Below are positions 26,882-35,768 of a stretch of 64,000 bases of DNA, piece after piece. Position numbers and translations under genes: made by a program. Position 1 is the stretch's first letter. Every line of letters begins with the position of its first letter. Location: assembly GCA_038114465.1 (NCBI GenBank), contig JAYNQW010000003.1:62001-126000 (forward strand), given 5' to 3'. The notes beneath the pieces were generated by a model, which saw only the letters and a list, made by a program, of their open reading frames with translations, did no database searches and was not told the origin of the DNA. This stretch comes from CALINB01 sp938045325 (GTDB taxonomy: Bacteria; Pseudomonadota; Alphaproteobacteria; Rhodospirillales; CALINB01).

Positions 26882-27589
26882 CTAGGAATTCGGCAGCCCC
26901 GTCGCCGGGCTCGGCAGTTTGCGCAAACGGGCCAATTCGATAGTGACCTCACGCGCTTTTTTCGGGTCCATTTTTGCCATGATCGCCGCCAGTTTTCGCT
27001 CTTTCATGCGCTCGGCCACCATCAGCAGCGTATCCAGCTCAAGCTCTTCAAAAATGCGCGCGGCGTCTTTCGGCTTCATGTTTTGATAGATTTTAACAAG
27101 GCTGTTCAGCTTGGCATCCTGCTGAGCGTCATGTTTTTTAATGAGCCCGTTGATGGTGACCTGCAGGGCCTTGATTTCCTGAATTTTTTTACCGATACGG
27201 TCTTCGGCGGCTTTTAGCAGGCCTTCACGAAGATCCAATTCGCGGGCGCGGGATTCAATTTGCTCGCGCCGGTCTGCCAATTGCTGCAAGAGATCGATCT
27301 CCGCTTGCGTCAGTAATGTCGGGTCTTTGCTGAGAAGTGTTGCCGCTTCCGGTGGTTCAGCGCTCGGCAAGGCTGCCAGCGGCTGAGCCGGACCCGGCTG
27401 AACACCCGGTAAATTTGTCGGCGCGCCTGGCTTTGCCGGTTGCTGGGCTTTTGCATCCCCGACCGCAAAAAATTCACTCATCATGTCGTCCATATCACCG
27501 GCAAGACTGCCAAGTTTTGCAGACAGCATCAGCACGGCTGCACAAATGGTGATCGGTAAAAAACGAATACGTGAGATGAATTTTAACAT
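26882..27589 (-). CDS. motE: MotE-family flagellar stator-associated protein
   Basis: 235 aa. A signal or membrane anchor (residues 1-25), a Pro/Ala-rich linker, a long coiled coil (about 100-165; DRREQIESRARELDLREGLL), and a C-terminal MgtE-N-like domain with MKPKDAARIFEELELDTLL and ERKLAAIMAKMDPKKAREV. In Sinorhizobium MotE is a periplasmic chaperone of the motor protein MotC, so an equivalent role in stator folding is probable. It follows the DUF6468 gene by 13 bases. Confidence 0.85.
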   Translation of the reverse strand: MLKFISRIRFLPITICAAVLMLSAKLGSLAGDMDDMMSEFFAVGDAKAQQPAKPGAPTNLPGVQPGPAQPLAALPSAEPPEAATLLSKDPTLLTQAEIDLLQQLADRREQIESRARELDLREGLLKAAEDRIGKKIQEIKALQVTINGLIKKHDAQQDAKLNSLVKIYQNMKPKDAARIFEELELDTLLMVAERMKERKLAAIMAKMDPKKAREVTIELARLRKLPSPATGLPNS

Positions 27590-27602
27590 TGTCGATTTCG
27601 GC

Positions 27603-28145
27603 CTAACGGACTAATTGCAGGGCACGGATGAGCTCACGCTCGGCTTCCGAACGGGAAGCCGCAAGTTCGCGTCGCTTTTCCGCCGCGCTAGCTTTCATCG
27701 GCCCAAGGCCATCCGGTGCTTTTTGCTTCGGGAAATCGGTAACGTTGTAATCCGGCACAGCAAAATCCGATGTATCGATCTTACCGGTCCGCGGTTTGGT
27801 TGCCACAGGCTTGCGTGCCGCAGGCTTCGTTTTATCCCGTGCCGCACGGACAAGATCTTCAAGCTTATCGGCCGCCGACGATCCCCGCTCTGTTAAAAAC
27901 ATTAAATCATCGCGCAACGAGTGGGCTATTTCAACCTGCTCGCCGAGTTCACTCGCGGTAATCTTGAGTTTTTTCAGGCTTTTATCCGCTTTCATCGTCG
28001 CCGTATTGAACGACGCGGCCATCTTTTCAAGCTCGGATTTGTCGCGGCGCAAAGTACCGATCTTCTTATTCAGCACCATGGCGTAACAGATCGTTACCAA
28101 AAGCAACCCGGACACCAACAGATCTAAAGCAATTGATAAAGCCAC
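27603..28145 (-). CDS. DUF6468-type membrane protein of the flagellar cluster
   Basis: 180 aa. One N-terminal membrane helix (about 3-24; IALDLLVSGLLLVTICYAMVL), then a coiled coil (about 30-110), with a Lys/Ala-rich linker and a short helix at the C-terminus (AEKRRELAASRSEAERELI). It resembles the uncharacterised family found between fliM and motE in many alphaproteobacteria. It lies 11 bases after fliM and 13 bases before motE. The role is unknown; a motor-associated membrane coiled-coil protein is likely. Confidence 0.7.
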   Translation of the reverse strand: MALSIALDLLVSGLLLVTICYAMVLNKKIGTLRRDKSELEKMAASFNTATMKADKSLKKLKITASELGEQVEIAHSLRDDLMFLTERGSSAADKLEDLVRAARDKTKPAARKPVATKPRTGKIDTSDFAVPDYNVTDFPKQKAPDGLGPMKASAAEKRRELAASRSEAERELIRALQLVR

Positions 28146-28156
28146 TTCTATACTCC

Positions 28157-29335
28157 CTAATCTATTAACCGTTGTTCGATACGCACGGAAATCTGGTCCC
28201 CTTTTCTACCCATTTTTGCTGAGTAGAGTGAGACTTCACCACACCGTAAATCGACAAGAGACTCCGGCGTTGCATTCAACATGATGCGCGATCCGACTTT
28301 GAGGTCGAACACATCACTCAGGCGCAAAATTTGTTGATCCAAAACCGCGATGAGATCGACATCCGTCACCCATAACTCTTCCGCCAAGTGCGTTTCCCAA
28401 ATCGAGTCACGGCCGAATTTTTCACCCATATACATTTGGAGCAACAGTTCACGAACGGGCTCCAACGTTGCGTAGGGGATCAGCAATTCCAGCCGCCCGC
28501 CGCGGTCTTCCATATCGATCCTGAGCCGCGCCACGATCGCGGCGTTCGATGGCCGTGAAATCGCTGCAAAACGAGGGTTTGTTTCAAGGCGGTCAAACCG
28601 GAACGTCACCGGACTCAAGGGCTCGAACGCCGCACTTAAGTCCTTCAGCATGACGTGAACCATTCGTTCAACCAAGCTACGTTCAATGGTCGTATATGGC
28701 CGCCCCTCGATCCGCATCGCAGCCGTGCCGCGACGGCCACCCAGAAGCACATCCACGATCGAATAGATCAAGCCGGAGTCGACGGTGATCAGGCCGTGGT
28801 TATCCCATTCTTCGGCCTTGAACACGCTGATCATCGCCGGTAGCGGAATTGAATTGAGGTAATCACCGAACCGGATCGATGCGATACTATCGAGAGAAAC
28901 CTCGACATTGTCTGATGTAAAGTTTCGCAGTGACGTCGACATCAATCGCACCAAACGGTCGAAGACGACTTCCAGCATCGGCAGGCGCTCGTAAGATACC
29001 AGCGCACTGTTTAAGATAGCCTGCATGCCGGTTTGTTCGTCGCCGCCTTCGGCGGTTTCATCAAACCCTAAAAGACTGTCGATTTCATCTTGATTGAGGA
29101 CCCGGGTTTGGCCGCCTTCGCCTTCCACGCCCTCGCCGCCGGCCTCACTACCTTCGCCGCCTTCACCCTCTTCACCTTCACCGAGCGCAGCCCCCCATTC
29201 GGCGGCCAAATCATCCTGGTCATCGCCGTCTTCCTTAGCGGCGTCACCGCCGCCGCCTTCGGCTTCCTCCAGGGCTGCGCCCCAATCCGCGGCCAGGTCG
29301 TCTTGGTCTTCTGTTTCGTCCGCTGGTGCCGTCAT
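28157..29335 (-). CDS. fliM: Flagellar motor switch protein FliM, with an acidic N-terminal extension
   Basis: Cytoplasmic C-ring component that responds to CheY-P. 392 aa, longer than usual (about 330) because about 79 residues precede the CheY-P-binding helix LNQDEIDSLLGF (80-91). This extension is dominated by Asp, Glu and Gly and contains a duplicated motif, DQDDLAADWGAAL (10-22) and DQDDLAAEWGAAL (39-51). The middle domain (about 105-290, GGRRGTA, TFRFDRLETNPRFA) and the C-terminal SpoA domain are normal. Second gene after fliL; the ATG is preceded by GGAAAG. Confidence 0.95.
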   Translation of the reverse strand: MTAPADETEDQDDLAADWGAALEEAEGGGGDAAKEDGDDQDDLAAEWGAALGEGEEGEGGEGSEAGGEGVEGEGGQTRVLNQDEIDSLLGFDETAEGGDEQTGMQAILNSALVSYERLPMLEVVFDRLVRLMSTSLRNFTSDNVEVSLDSIASIRFGDYLNSIPLPAMISVFKAEEWDNHGLITVDSGLIYSIVDVLLGGRRGTAAMRIEGRPYTTIERSLVERMVHVMLKDLSAAFEPLSPVTFRFDRLETNPRFAAISRPSNAAIVARLRIDMEDRGGRLELLIPYATLEPVRELLLQMYMGEKFGRDSIWETHLAEELWVTDVDLIAVLDQQILRLSDVFDLKVGSRIMLNATPESLVDLRCGEVSLYSAKMGRKGDQISVRIEQRLID

Positions 29336-29370
29336 CGAGTTATCTTTCCTTGTTTGACTAACTCAAGCAA

Positions 29371-29946
29371 TTATTGAACCAACATTTCCTTAAACAACAC
29401 GTCATTTATTTTTGCCGGTGCGACCGCAGCGTTAACCCGGGTCAGCAATTCTTCACGCAACCGGTACATACCCGCCGATCCCTTAAGGTCTTCAATCCGC
29501 AATTCACGGAGATAAACTTGAAAATTATCCAAAACTCGCGGCATGAATTTCTCCACATGGGGTAAATCGTTCGCATTCGATAACTCCAACGCGACCTTAA
29601 TCTTTAAAAACGACGAATTACGGCCACCTGTATTCAAATTCACGAGGATCTCAGGCAAATCATGAAACAATGACTCACCTGGAGCATTCGCAACCTGCGG
29701 TGCATCTCCGGGTTTTTCTTCCTTACCCCCACTTTCTCCACCACTAAACATCTTCACGACGGGCTCCATAAGCCCGGTAAAGTACACGGCGGCAGCACCG
29801 CCAACGACCAAGAGAAAAACAATACCAATGATGATTAGGAGCTTTTTATTGCCACCTTCGGAAGATGATTCACCTTCATCTTCACCACCTTCCTCACCAC
29901 CTTCTTCGTCTTCTCCCGCACCTTCCGCTTCGTTTTCTTCAGCCAT
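29371..29946 (-). CDS. fliL: Flagellar basal body-associated protein FliL
   Basis: 191 aa single-pass membrane protein that surrounds and supports the stator. The first 30 residues form an acidic, Gly/Glu-rich cytoplasmic tail; the membrane helix is LLIIIGIVFLLVVGGAAAVY (about 35-55); the periplasmic domain has FHDLPEILVNLNT and SFLKIKVALELSN. It ends with the usual VNDVLFKEMLVQ-like motif (KINDVLFKEML). First gene of the minus-strand fliL-fliM unit; no convincing promoter was found in the region upstream. Confidence 0.93.
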   Translation of the reverse strand: MAEENEAEGAGEDEEGGEEGGEDEGESSSEGGNKKLLIIIGIVFLLVVGGAAAVYFTGLMEPVVKMFSGGESGGKEEKPGDAPQVANAPGESLFHDLPEILVNLNTGGRNSSFLKIKVALELSNANDLPHVEKFMPRVLDNFQVYLRELRIEDLKGSAGMYRLREELLTRVNAAVAPAKINDVLFKEMLVQ

Positions 29947-30270
29947 TTTGACCCATTGAATCCCACAATTCCGTAAGGGCTCGGCGTATGTTGTGACTAT
30001 ACGAGCCCGAAAGTTAACAAGTTGTTGAAATAAATGGTCCTCTGCAACATTGACTCACGGACCCTTCTTAAAATCACCGAAAAAAAACAATACCAACCAG
30101 GTTGAGGTCGGGCAATTCCTGCCGGGCCGGCCAGGTTGACCACCCGTGCCGCTGGTTCAGGTGCAGCGGGGCAAAATGTAAGCCATTGAAAAATATAATA
30201 AATTGAAGTTGGCACGGCCTATGCAATGTTTGGAGCGGGAACGTGTGGAATTTATTCGTGGGAGTTCATT
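29947..30270. other. Divergent fliL/flgF intergenic region
   Basis: 324 bases between the divergent fliL and flgF. It contains a sigma-54-like element at 30210-30225 pointing to flgF, and the flgF ribosome site GGGAG just before 30271. The rest (29947-30200) has GC-rich stretches with GGCC repeats and no gene or clear second promoter for fliL. Frames that run through it (for example from 30226) are extensions of flgF without support. Confidence 0.5.
30210..30225 (+). promoter_or_regulatory. Sigma-54-like promoter of flgF operon
   Basis: TGGCACGGCCTATGCA fits the -24/-12 consensus TGGCACG-N4-TTGCA with one substitution in the -12 box (TTGCA to ATGCA); the essential GG and GC are present at the correct spacing. 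It lies 45 bases before the flgF ATG. RpoN and an activator such as FlbD would be needed. Confidence 0.75.
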
Positions 30271-31005
30271 ATGGAAACGACATCTATTATTGCGATGACC
30301 CGGCAGGACGTGCTGGGCCGACAGCTCGATGTTCTCGCCAACAATCTGTCGAACATGAATACGTCCGGATTTAAGGGCGAAAAGGTCATGTTTATCGAAC
30401 ACCTCACCCGCAGCCGCGGCGGCGAGCGTATATTGGGCGAGAAATTCACCTATGTCCGCGATATCGCGACCTTGCGCGATACCCGCGAAGGGCCAATATC
30501 CGAAACAGGCAACCCGCTGGACGTCGCCATTGCCGGCGAAGGTTATTTCGCCATCCGAACCGATGTCGGCGAACGCTATACGCGTAACGGGCACTTCCGC
30601 CTTGATGAGGCCGGACAGTTGGTCACGCAAACCGGTGACCCGGTTCTGTCAAACAACGGCCAACCCTTCTTCTTTGGCCCGCAGGATTCAAAAATCACCA
30701 TTTCAATGGACGGTACGGTTTCGACTAACAACGGCACGGTCGGCAAATTACGCCTGGTGAATGTCGAAAATGAACAAACCATGCGCCAGGTCGGCAGCAG
30801 CCTATTCGCCGCCGATACTGAAGTGAAAGATGTTGAGAACCCGACGATCGTTCAAAACGCTCTCGAGAGCTCGAATGTTCAACCCATTTTAGAAATGAGC
30901 AAACTGATCGATACACAGCGTGCTTACGATTCCGTGCGCCGCTTTATCGACCGAGAAGATGAACGCATGCGCAACATGGTCAGAGACCTCATGCGTCCTG
31001 CGTAG
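30271..31005 (+). CDS. flgF: Flagellar proximal rod protein FlgF
   Basis: Rod subunit, 244 aa from ATG 30271, set by GGGAG seven bases upstream; the frame from 30226 adds 15 residues without homology and starts within the promoter. The rod/hook signature LDVLANNLSNMNTSGFK lies near the N-terminus, the beta-domain follows, and the D0 helix LESSNVQPILEMSKLIDTQRA at the C-terminus is divided as LESSNV and KLIDTQRAYD. First gene of flgF-flgG-flgG-flgA-flgH. Confidence 0.95.
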   Translation: METTSIIAMTRQDVLGRQLDVLANNLSNMNTSGFKGEKVMFIEHLTRSRGGERILGEKFTYVRDIATLRDTREGPISETGNPLDVAIAGEGYFAIRTDVGERYTRNGHFRLDEAGQLVTQTGDPVLSNNGQPFFFGPQDSKITISMDGTVSTNNGTVGKLRLVNVENEQTMRQVGSSLFAADTEVKDVENPTIVQNALESSNVQPILEMSKLIDTQRAYDSVRRFIDREDERMRNMVRDLMRPA

Positions 31006-31062
31006 TGAAAAAAATAAAAACGACAAATGAAACGGATATGTCTTTGAATAAAGGACGGGAAA

Positions 31063-31839
31063 ATGAAAGCACTTGAAATTGCCTCGTTAGGCATGCTGGC
31101 TCAGCAGCAAAATGTTGATGTTCTAGCCAACAACCTTGCCAACATGAACACCACCGCCTTTCGACGGTCGCAGGCGGCATTTCAAGATTTGATTTACACC
31201 AATATGGCGCGGCCCGGTTCGTCGAAATCGAGAGCAGGCCCCTTGGTACCGGCAGGCATTCAATCCGGCCATGGTGTTCAACTGTCGTCCACCTTCAGGG
31301 TTAATGAACAAGGTAGCTTGCGGGCTACAAACAACACGCTCGACATGGCCATCAAGGGCAACGGTTACTTTCAAATTCAATTGCCAAACGGGCAAACCGC
31401 TTTTTCACGCATCGGCACGTTTCAATTGAATAACGAAGGCCAGATTGTCACCCATGACGGCAACCCCTTAGCCGGCGGCATTACCATTCCGCCCAATGCC
31501 ATCGACGTCACCATCAATGCGAGTGGCGGTGTGCAAGTCAAACTGCAAGGCAACTCGACGTTTCAAACGGTTGGACAAATTGAATTGGCAACATTCCAAA
31601 ATCAGGGCGGCCTTGATGCCCGTGGCGATGGTTTGTTTTTAGCAACAACCAGTTCGGGTCCGCCGACTCCGGGCATTCCGGGCTTAGAAGGCCGCGGTAC
31701 GATTTTGCAGGGGTTCCTTGAAACCTCAAACGTTAATCCGATCCATGAGATTTCAAAATTAATCGCGGCACAACGCGCCTATGAAATGAATTCGCGTGTC
31801 GTGAAGGCGGCCGACGATGCGATGGGATCGCCTCAATAA
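31063..31839 (+). CDS. flgG: Distal-rod protein FlgG, diverged tandem copy
   Basis: 258 aa rod protein of FlgG type. N-terminal VLANNLANMNTTAFRR and C-terminal LETSNVNPIHEISKLI plus AQRAYEMNSRVVK are family motifs. Compared with the second copy at 31903 it departs more from the standard FlgG start (KALEIASLGMLAQQ instead of the usual RSLDIAATGMLAQQ) and has a distinct central part with a GPPTPGIPG loop. Rod proteins are exported by the flagellar gate. Either this copy extends the distal rod or the pair is a recent duplication. Confidence 0.9.
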   Translation: MKALEIASLGMLAQQQNVDVLANNLANMNTTAFRRSQAAFQDLIYTNMARPGSSKSRAGPLVPAGIQSGHGVQLSSTFRVNEQGSLRATNNTLDMAIKGNGYFQIQLPNGQTAFSRIGTFQLNNEGQIVTHDGNPLAGGITIPPNAIDVTINASGGVQVKLQGNSTFQTVGQIELATFQNQGGLDARGDGLFLATTSSGPPTPGIPGLEGRGTILQGFLETSNVNPIHEISKLIAAQRAYEMNSRVVKAADDAMGSPQ

Positions 31840-31902
31840 CAGGTAACAAAACAACAAGGTTATGAACAATAACGCGAAAAGCACATTGAAAGGACGGGTA
31901 CG

Positions 31903-32688
31903 ATGAGATCTTTAGATATAGCTGCAACGGGCATGTTGGCCCAACAGCGTAATGTCGAGGTGGTGGCCAACAACTTGGCCAACATGAACACGACAGCGTT
32001 TTTACGTCGCCGGCCTGAGTTCCACGACTTGCTTTATCAAAACATCCGCCGGGTTGGTTCAACATCGTCGGATAACGGCAATGAAGTTCCTACCGGCGCT
32101 CAATTAGGCCTCGGTGTGAAGCTTGCTGCGGTTTACCGAATTCACGAACAAGGCAACTTAACCGCGACCGACAATACACTTGATATGGCTATTCAAGGCC
32201 GCGGCTTCTTCCAAATCACATTGCCGACTGGTGAAACGGCCTACACGCGCGATGGCACCTTCCAACTAAACTCGCAAGGGCAAATCGTGACCCATGACGG
32301 TTACTTGCTGAACCCGAATATTACGGTTCCGAATAACGCTATTGACGTCACAATCAATGCAAGCGGGGAAGTTTTGGTCAAATTGGAAAACCAGGTGAAT
32401 CTTAGCAACGTCGGGCAAATTCAAGTTGCGATTTTCCAAAACGAACCCGGCCTGGAAGCAATCGGTGACAACTTATTCATCGAAACAGAAGCTTCCGGCA
32501 ACCCGCAAACCGGGAGTCCCGGCGATGAAGGGTACGGCTCGATCCTGCAAGGGTTCCTGGAAACATCAAACGTCAACGCCGTTGAGGAAATTTCAAATTT
32601 GATTTCCGCACAGCGTGCATACGAAATGAACTCGAAAGTCATCCAAGCCTCGGACGAAATGCTCGGAACACTTTCGAACCTTCGATAA
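31903..32688 (+). CDS. flgG: Distal-rod protein FlgG, canonical copy
   Basis: 261 aa. It starts with the classical RSLDIAATGMLAQQ and carries ANNLANMNTTAFLRR, DNTLDMAIQGRGFFQI and the C-terminal helix motif NVNAVEEISNLISAQRAYEM. It is closely similar along its whole length to the gene at 31063. The ribosome site AAAGGACGG lies upstream of ATG 31903. flgA follows after 12 bases. Confidence 0.95.
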   Translation: MRSLDIAATGMLAQQRNVEVVANNLANMNTTAFLRRRPEFHDLLYQNIRRVGSTSSDNGNEVPTGAQLGLGVKLAAVYRIHEQGNLTATDNTLDMAIQGRGFFQITLPTGETAYTRDGTFQLNSQGQIVTHDGYLLNPNITVPNNAIDVTINASGEVLVKLENQVNLSNVGQIQVAIFQNEPGLEAIGDNLFIETEASGNPQTGSPGDEGYGSILQGFLETSNVNAVEEISNLISAQRAYEMNSKVIQASDEMLGTLSNLR

Positions 32689-32700
32689 TGGAGTAAGGCC

Positions 32701-33699
32701 ATGATCGGCGCCATAACACGATTAAAATTTAGCATCACAGCCGTCACAATTGCTGTTCTCATGTTGCCGACGGACGCTTTTGCCGAACGCAGTAAAAAGC
32801 CTGAAAAGCTGCAAGAGACCGTTGTCTTGAAAGAGCATGTCGTCATTAAAGCGAATGTTATCCGCATTGGTGACTTATTTTCGAATGCCGGAGAGAAAGC
32901 AACGGTACCGATCGCGTACGCGCCGGCGCCAGGGCAACGTCTTGTGCTCGATGTAAATTGGCTTTATCGCGCGGCCTCAGCCTACAAACTAAACTGGAAA
33001 CCCTTCACGCATAATCAGCATGCCGTGGTTGTTCGCGATAGCATCACGTTTAAACAAGATGCGATCAAAGCCCGTATTCGCGAAGCTTTGATGAATCAAG
33101 GCATCAATAAAGCCGACGAAATCGAGCTTGGCGACCGGCTGTACAACATTCATGCACCAAACGAGTTCGGCACGAAACTCGATGTCGAAGAAATCGCTTT
33201 CGATAAGAAATCGGGCCGCTTTACGGCAACATTATCCATAACATCCAGTAAGCCCGGCACCATCCGCCGGGTCCTCGGTGGCTGGGTTAGGAAAATGACC
33301 TCCGTCCCGGTCCTTGCACGCCGGATCAGTACGCATGACGTCATCAAACAACACGACATCAAGATGGTTCCTGTTCGTTCGAACCGTGTGCAGGAAGAAA
33401 CTATCGTTAATGCAAAATATTTGATCGGCAAATCACCAAGCCGGACATTAACGCCGGGAGCACCGCTCCGCCGCAAAGATGTTCGCCCGCCCCTTTTGGT
33501 GACGAAAGGCAGTCTTGTCACCATGATTTTACAAGGAAAGTTCATGCGCTTAACGGCGCGCGGCCGGGCCCTCGAAAGCGGCAGTAAAGACGATGTTATT
33601 CGAATTCGCAATTCTAAGAGCAATAAAAAGATTGAAGCCGTTGTCATCGGCCCGGGCAAGGTCTCCATCGATCCGCTCGGCCATATGGCGATGAATTAA
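32701..33699 (+). CDS. flgA: P-ring assembly chaperone FlgA
   Basis: Periplasmic chaperone for FlgI, 332 aa. A signal peptide (about 1-28, LMLPTDAFA) precedes the N-terminal part; the C-terminal SAF-type region has VPVLARRISTHDVIKQHDI, ARRISTHDV and APLRRKDVRPPLLVTKG, which is diagnostic. The length agrees with alphaproteobacterial FlgA (longer than the enterobacterial form). It lies between flgG and flgH; its client FlgI is encoded at 42742. Confidence 0.93.
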   Translation: MIGAITRLKFSITAVTIAVLMLPTDAFAERSKKPEKLQETVVLKEHVVIKANVIRIGDLFSNAGEKATVPIAYAPAPGQRLVLDVNWLYRAASAYKLNWKPFTHNQHAVVVRDSITFKQDAIKARIREALMNQGINKADEIELGDRLYNIHAPNEFGTKLDVEEIAFDKKSGRFTATLSITSSKPGTIRRVLGGWVRKMTSVPVLARRISTHDVIKQHDIKMVPVRSNRVQEETIVNAKYLIGKSPSRTLTPGAPLRRKDVRPPLLVTKGSLVTMILQGKFMRLTARGRALESGSKDDVIRIRNSKSNKKIEAVVIGPGKVSIDPLGHMAMN

Positions 33700-33734
33700 T
33701 CAGGGGCAAGAAAGTAATGATGAGGAGAATTAAA

Positions 33735-34496
33735 ATGAGAAACACAAGCATTCAAAGTTTGTGCCGGCATCTCATCATTGGCGGCATGCTGGTCAGCGTC
33801 GCCGGATGCAATGTTTTCAGCAAACTTTCCGAGGTTGGAGAAGACCCTAAACTGTCGGACGTTATCAACCCAGTCGCACGCCGCGATTATAAACCCGTCA
33901 CAATGCCGATGCCGGCACCGCAGCGGGCAGACGAAAACCCAAACTCATTGTGGCGTACCGGCGCGAAGGCTTTCTTTAAAGACATCCGGGCAAAAACTAT
34001 TGGCGATATCATTACGGTCAAGCTTGACCTTTCCGATAGCGCCGCGATGGACAATAAAACCGAACGGGATCGTGCCGACAGCGAAGACACCAACGTAACG
34101 ACGATCCTTGGTTTTGAAACGAACTTCAACAAAGTCTTTCCTGATGCCGTGAACCCGGCCAGTTTATTCAGTTTCGACAACACACACTCAACCGAGGGCG
34201 AAGGAAAGATCAACCGGTCGGAAACCATCAAACTCACGTTTGCCGCGACGATCACACAAATCTTACCGAATGGAAATCTGGCGGTCTTCGGCAGTCAGGA
34301 AATTCGCGTCAATAAGGAGCTGCGCGAACTCATGGTAACCGGTGTGATCCGCCCGGAAGATATCGAGTCGGACAACACAATCGAACATACGAAAATTGCG
34401 GAAATGCGCGTTGCCTACGGCGGCCGCGGCACGATGAGCGACCTGCAAGCGCCGCGTTGGGGCACGCAAATTTGGGATACCCTGTTCCCGTTCTAG
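33735..34496 (+). CDS. flgH: Flagellar L-ring lipoprotein FlgH
   Basis: Outer-membrane ring subunit, 253 aa. ATG 33735 is preferred over 33717 because AGGAG lies eight bases upstream of it. A lipoprotein signal peptide ends in VAGC (lipobox), so Cys is lipidated. Family motifs are NSLWRTGAKAFFKD, GDIITVKLDLSDSA and GRGTMSDLQAPRWG near the end. Last gene of the flgF operon, directly followed by a terminator. Confidence 0.95.
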   Translation: MRNTSIQSLCRHLIIGGMLVSVAGCNVFSKLSEVGEDPKLSDVINPVARRDYKPVTMPMPAPQRADENPNSLWRTGAKAFFKDIRAKTIGDIITVKLDLSDSAAMDNKTERDRADSEDTNVTTILGFETNFNKVFPDAVNPASLFSFDNTHSTEGEGKINRSETIKLTFAATITQILPNGNLAVFGSQEIRVNKELRELMVTGVIRPEDIESDNTIEHTKIAEMRVAYGGRGTMSDLQAPRWGTQIWDTLFPF

Positions 34497-34523
34497 GCTC
34501 ATACCGATCTTGAGCCTACTTGA

Positions 34524-34555
34524 GGCCGGCGGTTTTCCGCCGGCCTTCTTTTTTT
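34524..34555 (+). terminator. Rho-independent terminator after flgH
   Basis: Perfect 9-bp stem GGCCGGCGG/CCGCCGGCC around a TTTT loop, followed by TTCTTTTTTT, starting 27 bases after the flgH stop. The opposite strand has no T-run after the stem, so it serves the flgF operon rather than the convergent dksA-like gene. Confidence 0.9.
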
Positions 34556-34564
34556 GTAACGCGG

Positions 34565-35128
34565 TTAATTGTCCCGGTGGGTTTTTTCCATCCGTTCATG
34601 ACGCTCTTGCGCTTCAATGCTGAGCGTAGCGATCGGCCGTGCTTCGAGACGGAATAAACTAATGGGTTCGCCGGTTTCATCGCAATAACCGTAATTACCG
34701 TTGGCAATTCGTTCGAGCGCCGAGTCGATTTTAGCAATCAATTTTCTGGCGCGATCCCGGGTCCGTAATTCAAGCGAACGATTTGTTTCCGTCGTCGCCC
34801 GATCGGCAATATCCGGCTCGAATTCGTTCCCCTCCTGCAGCTGTACTAACGTCGAATTCGACGCCGTCAATAAATCAGCACGCCATGTTTTCAGTTTTTG
34901 CTCAAAATACTGAAGCATGATGGGATTCATGAATTCTTCCTTATCAGAAGGTTCATAATCCGGCGGTAACGTCACTCCACTTTTGATCGCTTTGCGTGAT
35001 TTTTTCGCTGCCGCATTTTTCGAAGATTTCGATTTTGGCGATGAAGCCGATTTTTTAACGGCTTTCTTGGGCTTCGTTTTCTTAACCGCCTTTTTCACGG
35101 CTTTTTTGCGAACTTGTTTCTTCGCCAT
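34565..35128 (-). CDS. DksA-like protein with a Lys-rich N-terminal tail
   Basis: 187 aa from ATG 35128, chosen for GGTGAGG six bases upstream (a GTG at 35140 is in the same frame). Residues 2-55 are highly basic and repetitive (KKAVKKAVKKTKPKKAVKK), like histone H1 tails. Residues about 75-187 are DksA-like: coiled coil, then GYCDETGEPISLFRLEARP and IEAQERHERME. The zinc finger keeps only one Cys, as in other alphaproteobacterial DksA proteins. DksA binds RNA polymerase at the secondary channel with ppGpp. It stands alone between flgH and fliX. Confidence 0.85.
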   Translation of the reverse strand: MAKKQVRKKAVKKAVKKTKPKKAVKKSASSPKSKSSKNAAAKKSRKAIKSGVTLPPDYEPSDKEEFMNPIMLQYFEQKLKTWRADLLTASNSTLVQLQEGNEFEPDIADRATTETNRSLELRTRDRARKLIAKIDSALERIANGNYGYCDETGEPISLFRLEARPIATLSIEAQERHERMEKTHRDN

Positions 35129-35277
35129 TCGATGCCTCACCTAATTGGTAATTTTGGCGCGGAATATAGGGGTGACCTGTGGCTCCAGCAAGCATCCTCT
35201 TTTACCAAGAAGTGCTAAAAACCATCACAATTTGGGGATAATCTGGAAAAAGTCTTTATATCTAGAGACTTACTCTA

Positions 35278-35703
35278 CTAGCGAGTCAGCTTGGCGATTT
35301 CCACTTCGGCCCGCAATTCAATTTCGTCGATAATTTGATTTAGTTGCGGATCATCCGATTGACGGCGCTTCTGGCGCATCGCTTGCGCTAATTCCACCAG
35401 TTGATCCTTTGGAATGGCCCCAATCAACAGGCCTTCGCGGATTTCATCCAACCGATCCAGCAAATCCAAGCCATAATGCTTGGCTTGGCGGCGCGATTCT
35501 TCATCGCCAGTATCCTGCATGGCTTGAATGGATAGGATCGATTCAACAGGCTGGGCCATGGACGTTTCGGAAACTTCCTTGGTTTCCTGAGGTCCAGCGG
35601 CTTGTTTGAGGGCATCCATAAATCCGGCACCTTCGGTACGGGCCGCCTTTTGCGCACCGGGCTTTGCAACGGATTTATCTGAGCCAACTTTTGAGATTTT
35701 CAT
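35278..35703 (-). CDS. fliX: Flagellar assembly regulator FliX
   Basis: 141 aa, mostly helical, no membrane segment. FliX in Caulobacter links assembly of early flagellar structures to transcription of sigma-54-dependent late genes by controlling FlbD. The recognisable features are the GAGFMDALKQA start, the RRQAKHYGLDLLDRLDEIR helix and the C-terminal LNQIIDEIELRAEVELAK-like stretch (IIDEIELRAEVEIAKL). FlbD is not in the window, but three sigma-54-like promoters are, which supports this role. Confidence 0.9.
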   Translation of the reverse strand: MKISKVGSDKSVAKPGAQKAARTEGAGFMDALKQAAGPQETKEVSETSMAQPVESILSIQAMQDTGDEESRRQAKHYGLDLLDRLDEIREGLLIGAIPKDQLVELAQAMRQKRRQSDDPQLNQIIDEIELRAEVEIAKLTR

Positions 35704-35768
35704 GAAATGAGGCCCGTCCTTGAATCAGGCATCTTTGTTAAAACATTGAAATATATTGATATAAACAT

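Noticed and set aside
29090..29377. Pro/Ser-rich frames on the plus strand over fliM
   Set aside because: They are antisense images of the acidic FliM leader, with no ribosome site and no other support.
29947..30200. Sigma-54 promoter for fliL on the minus strand
   Set aside because: Only a weak TTGCA-like element without a correctly spaced GG was found.
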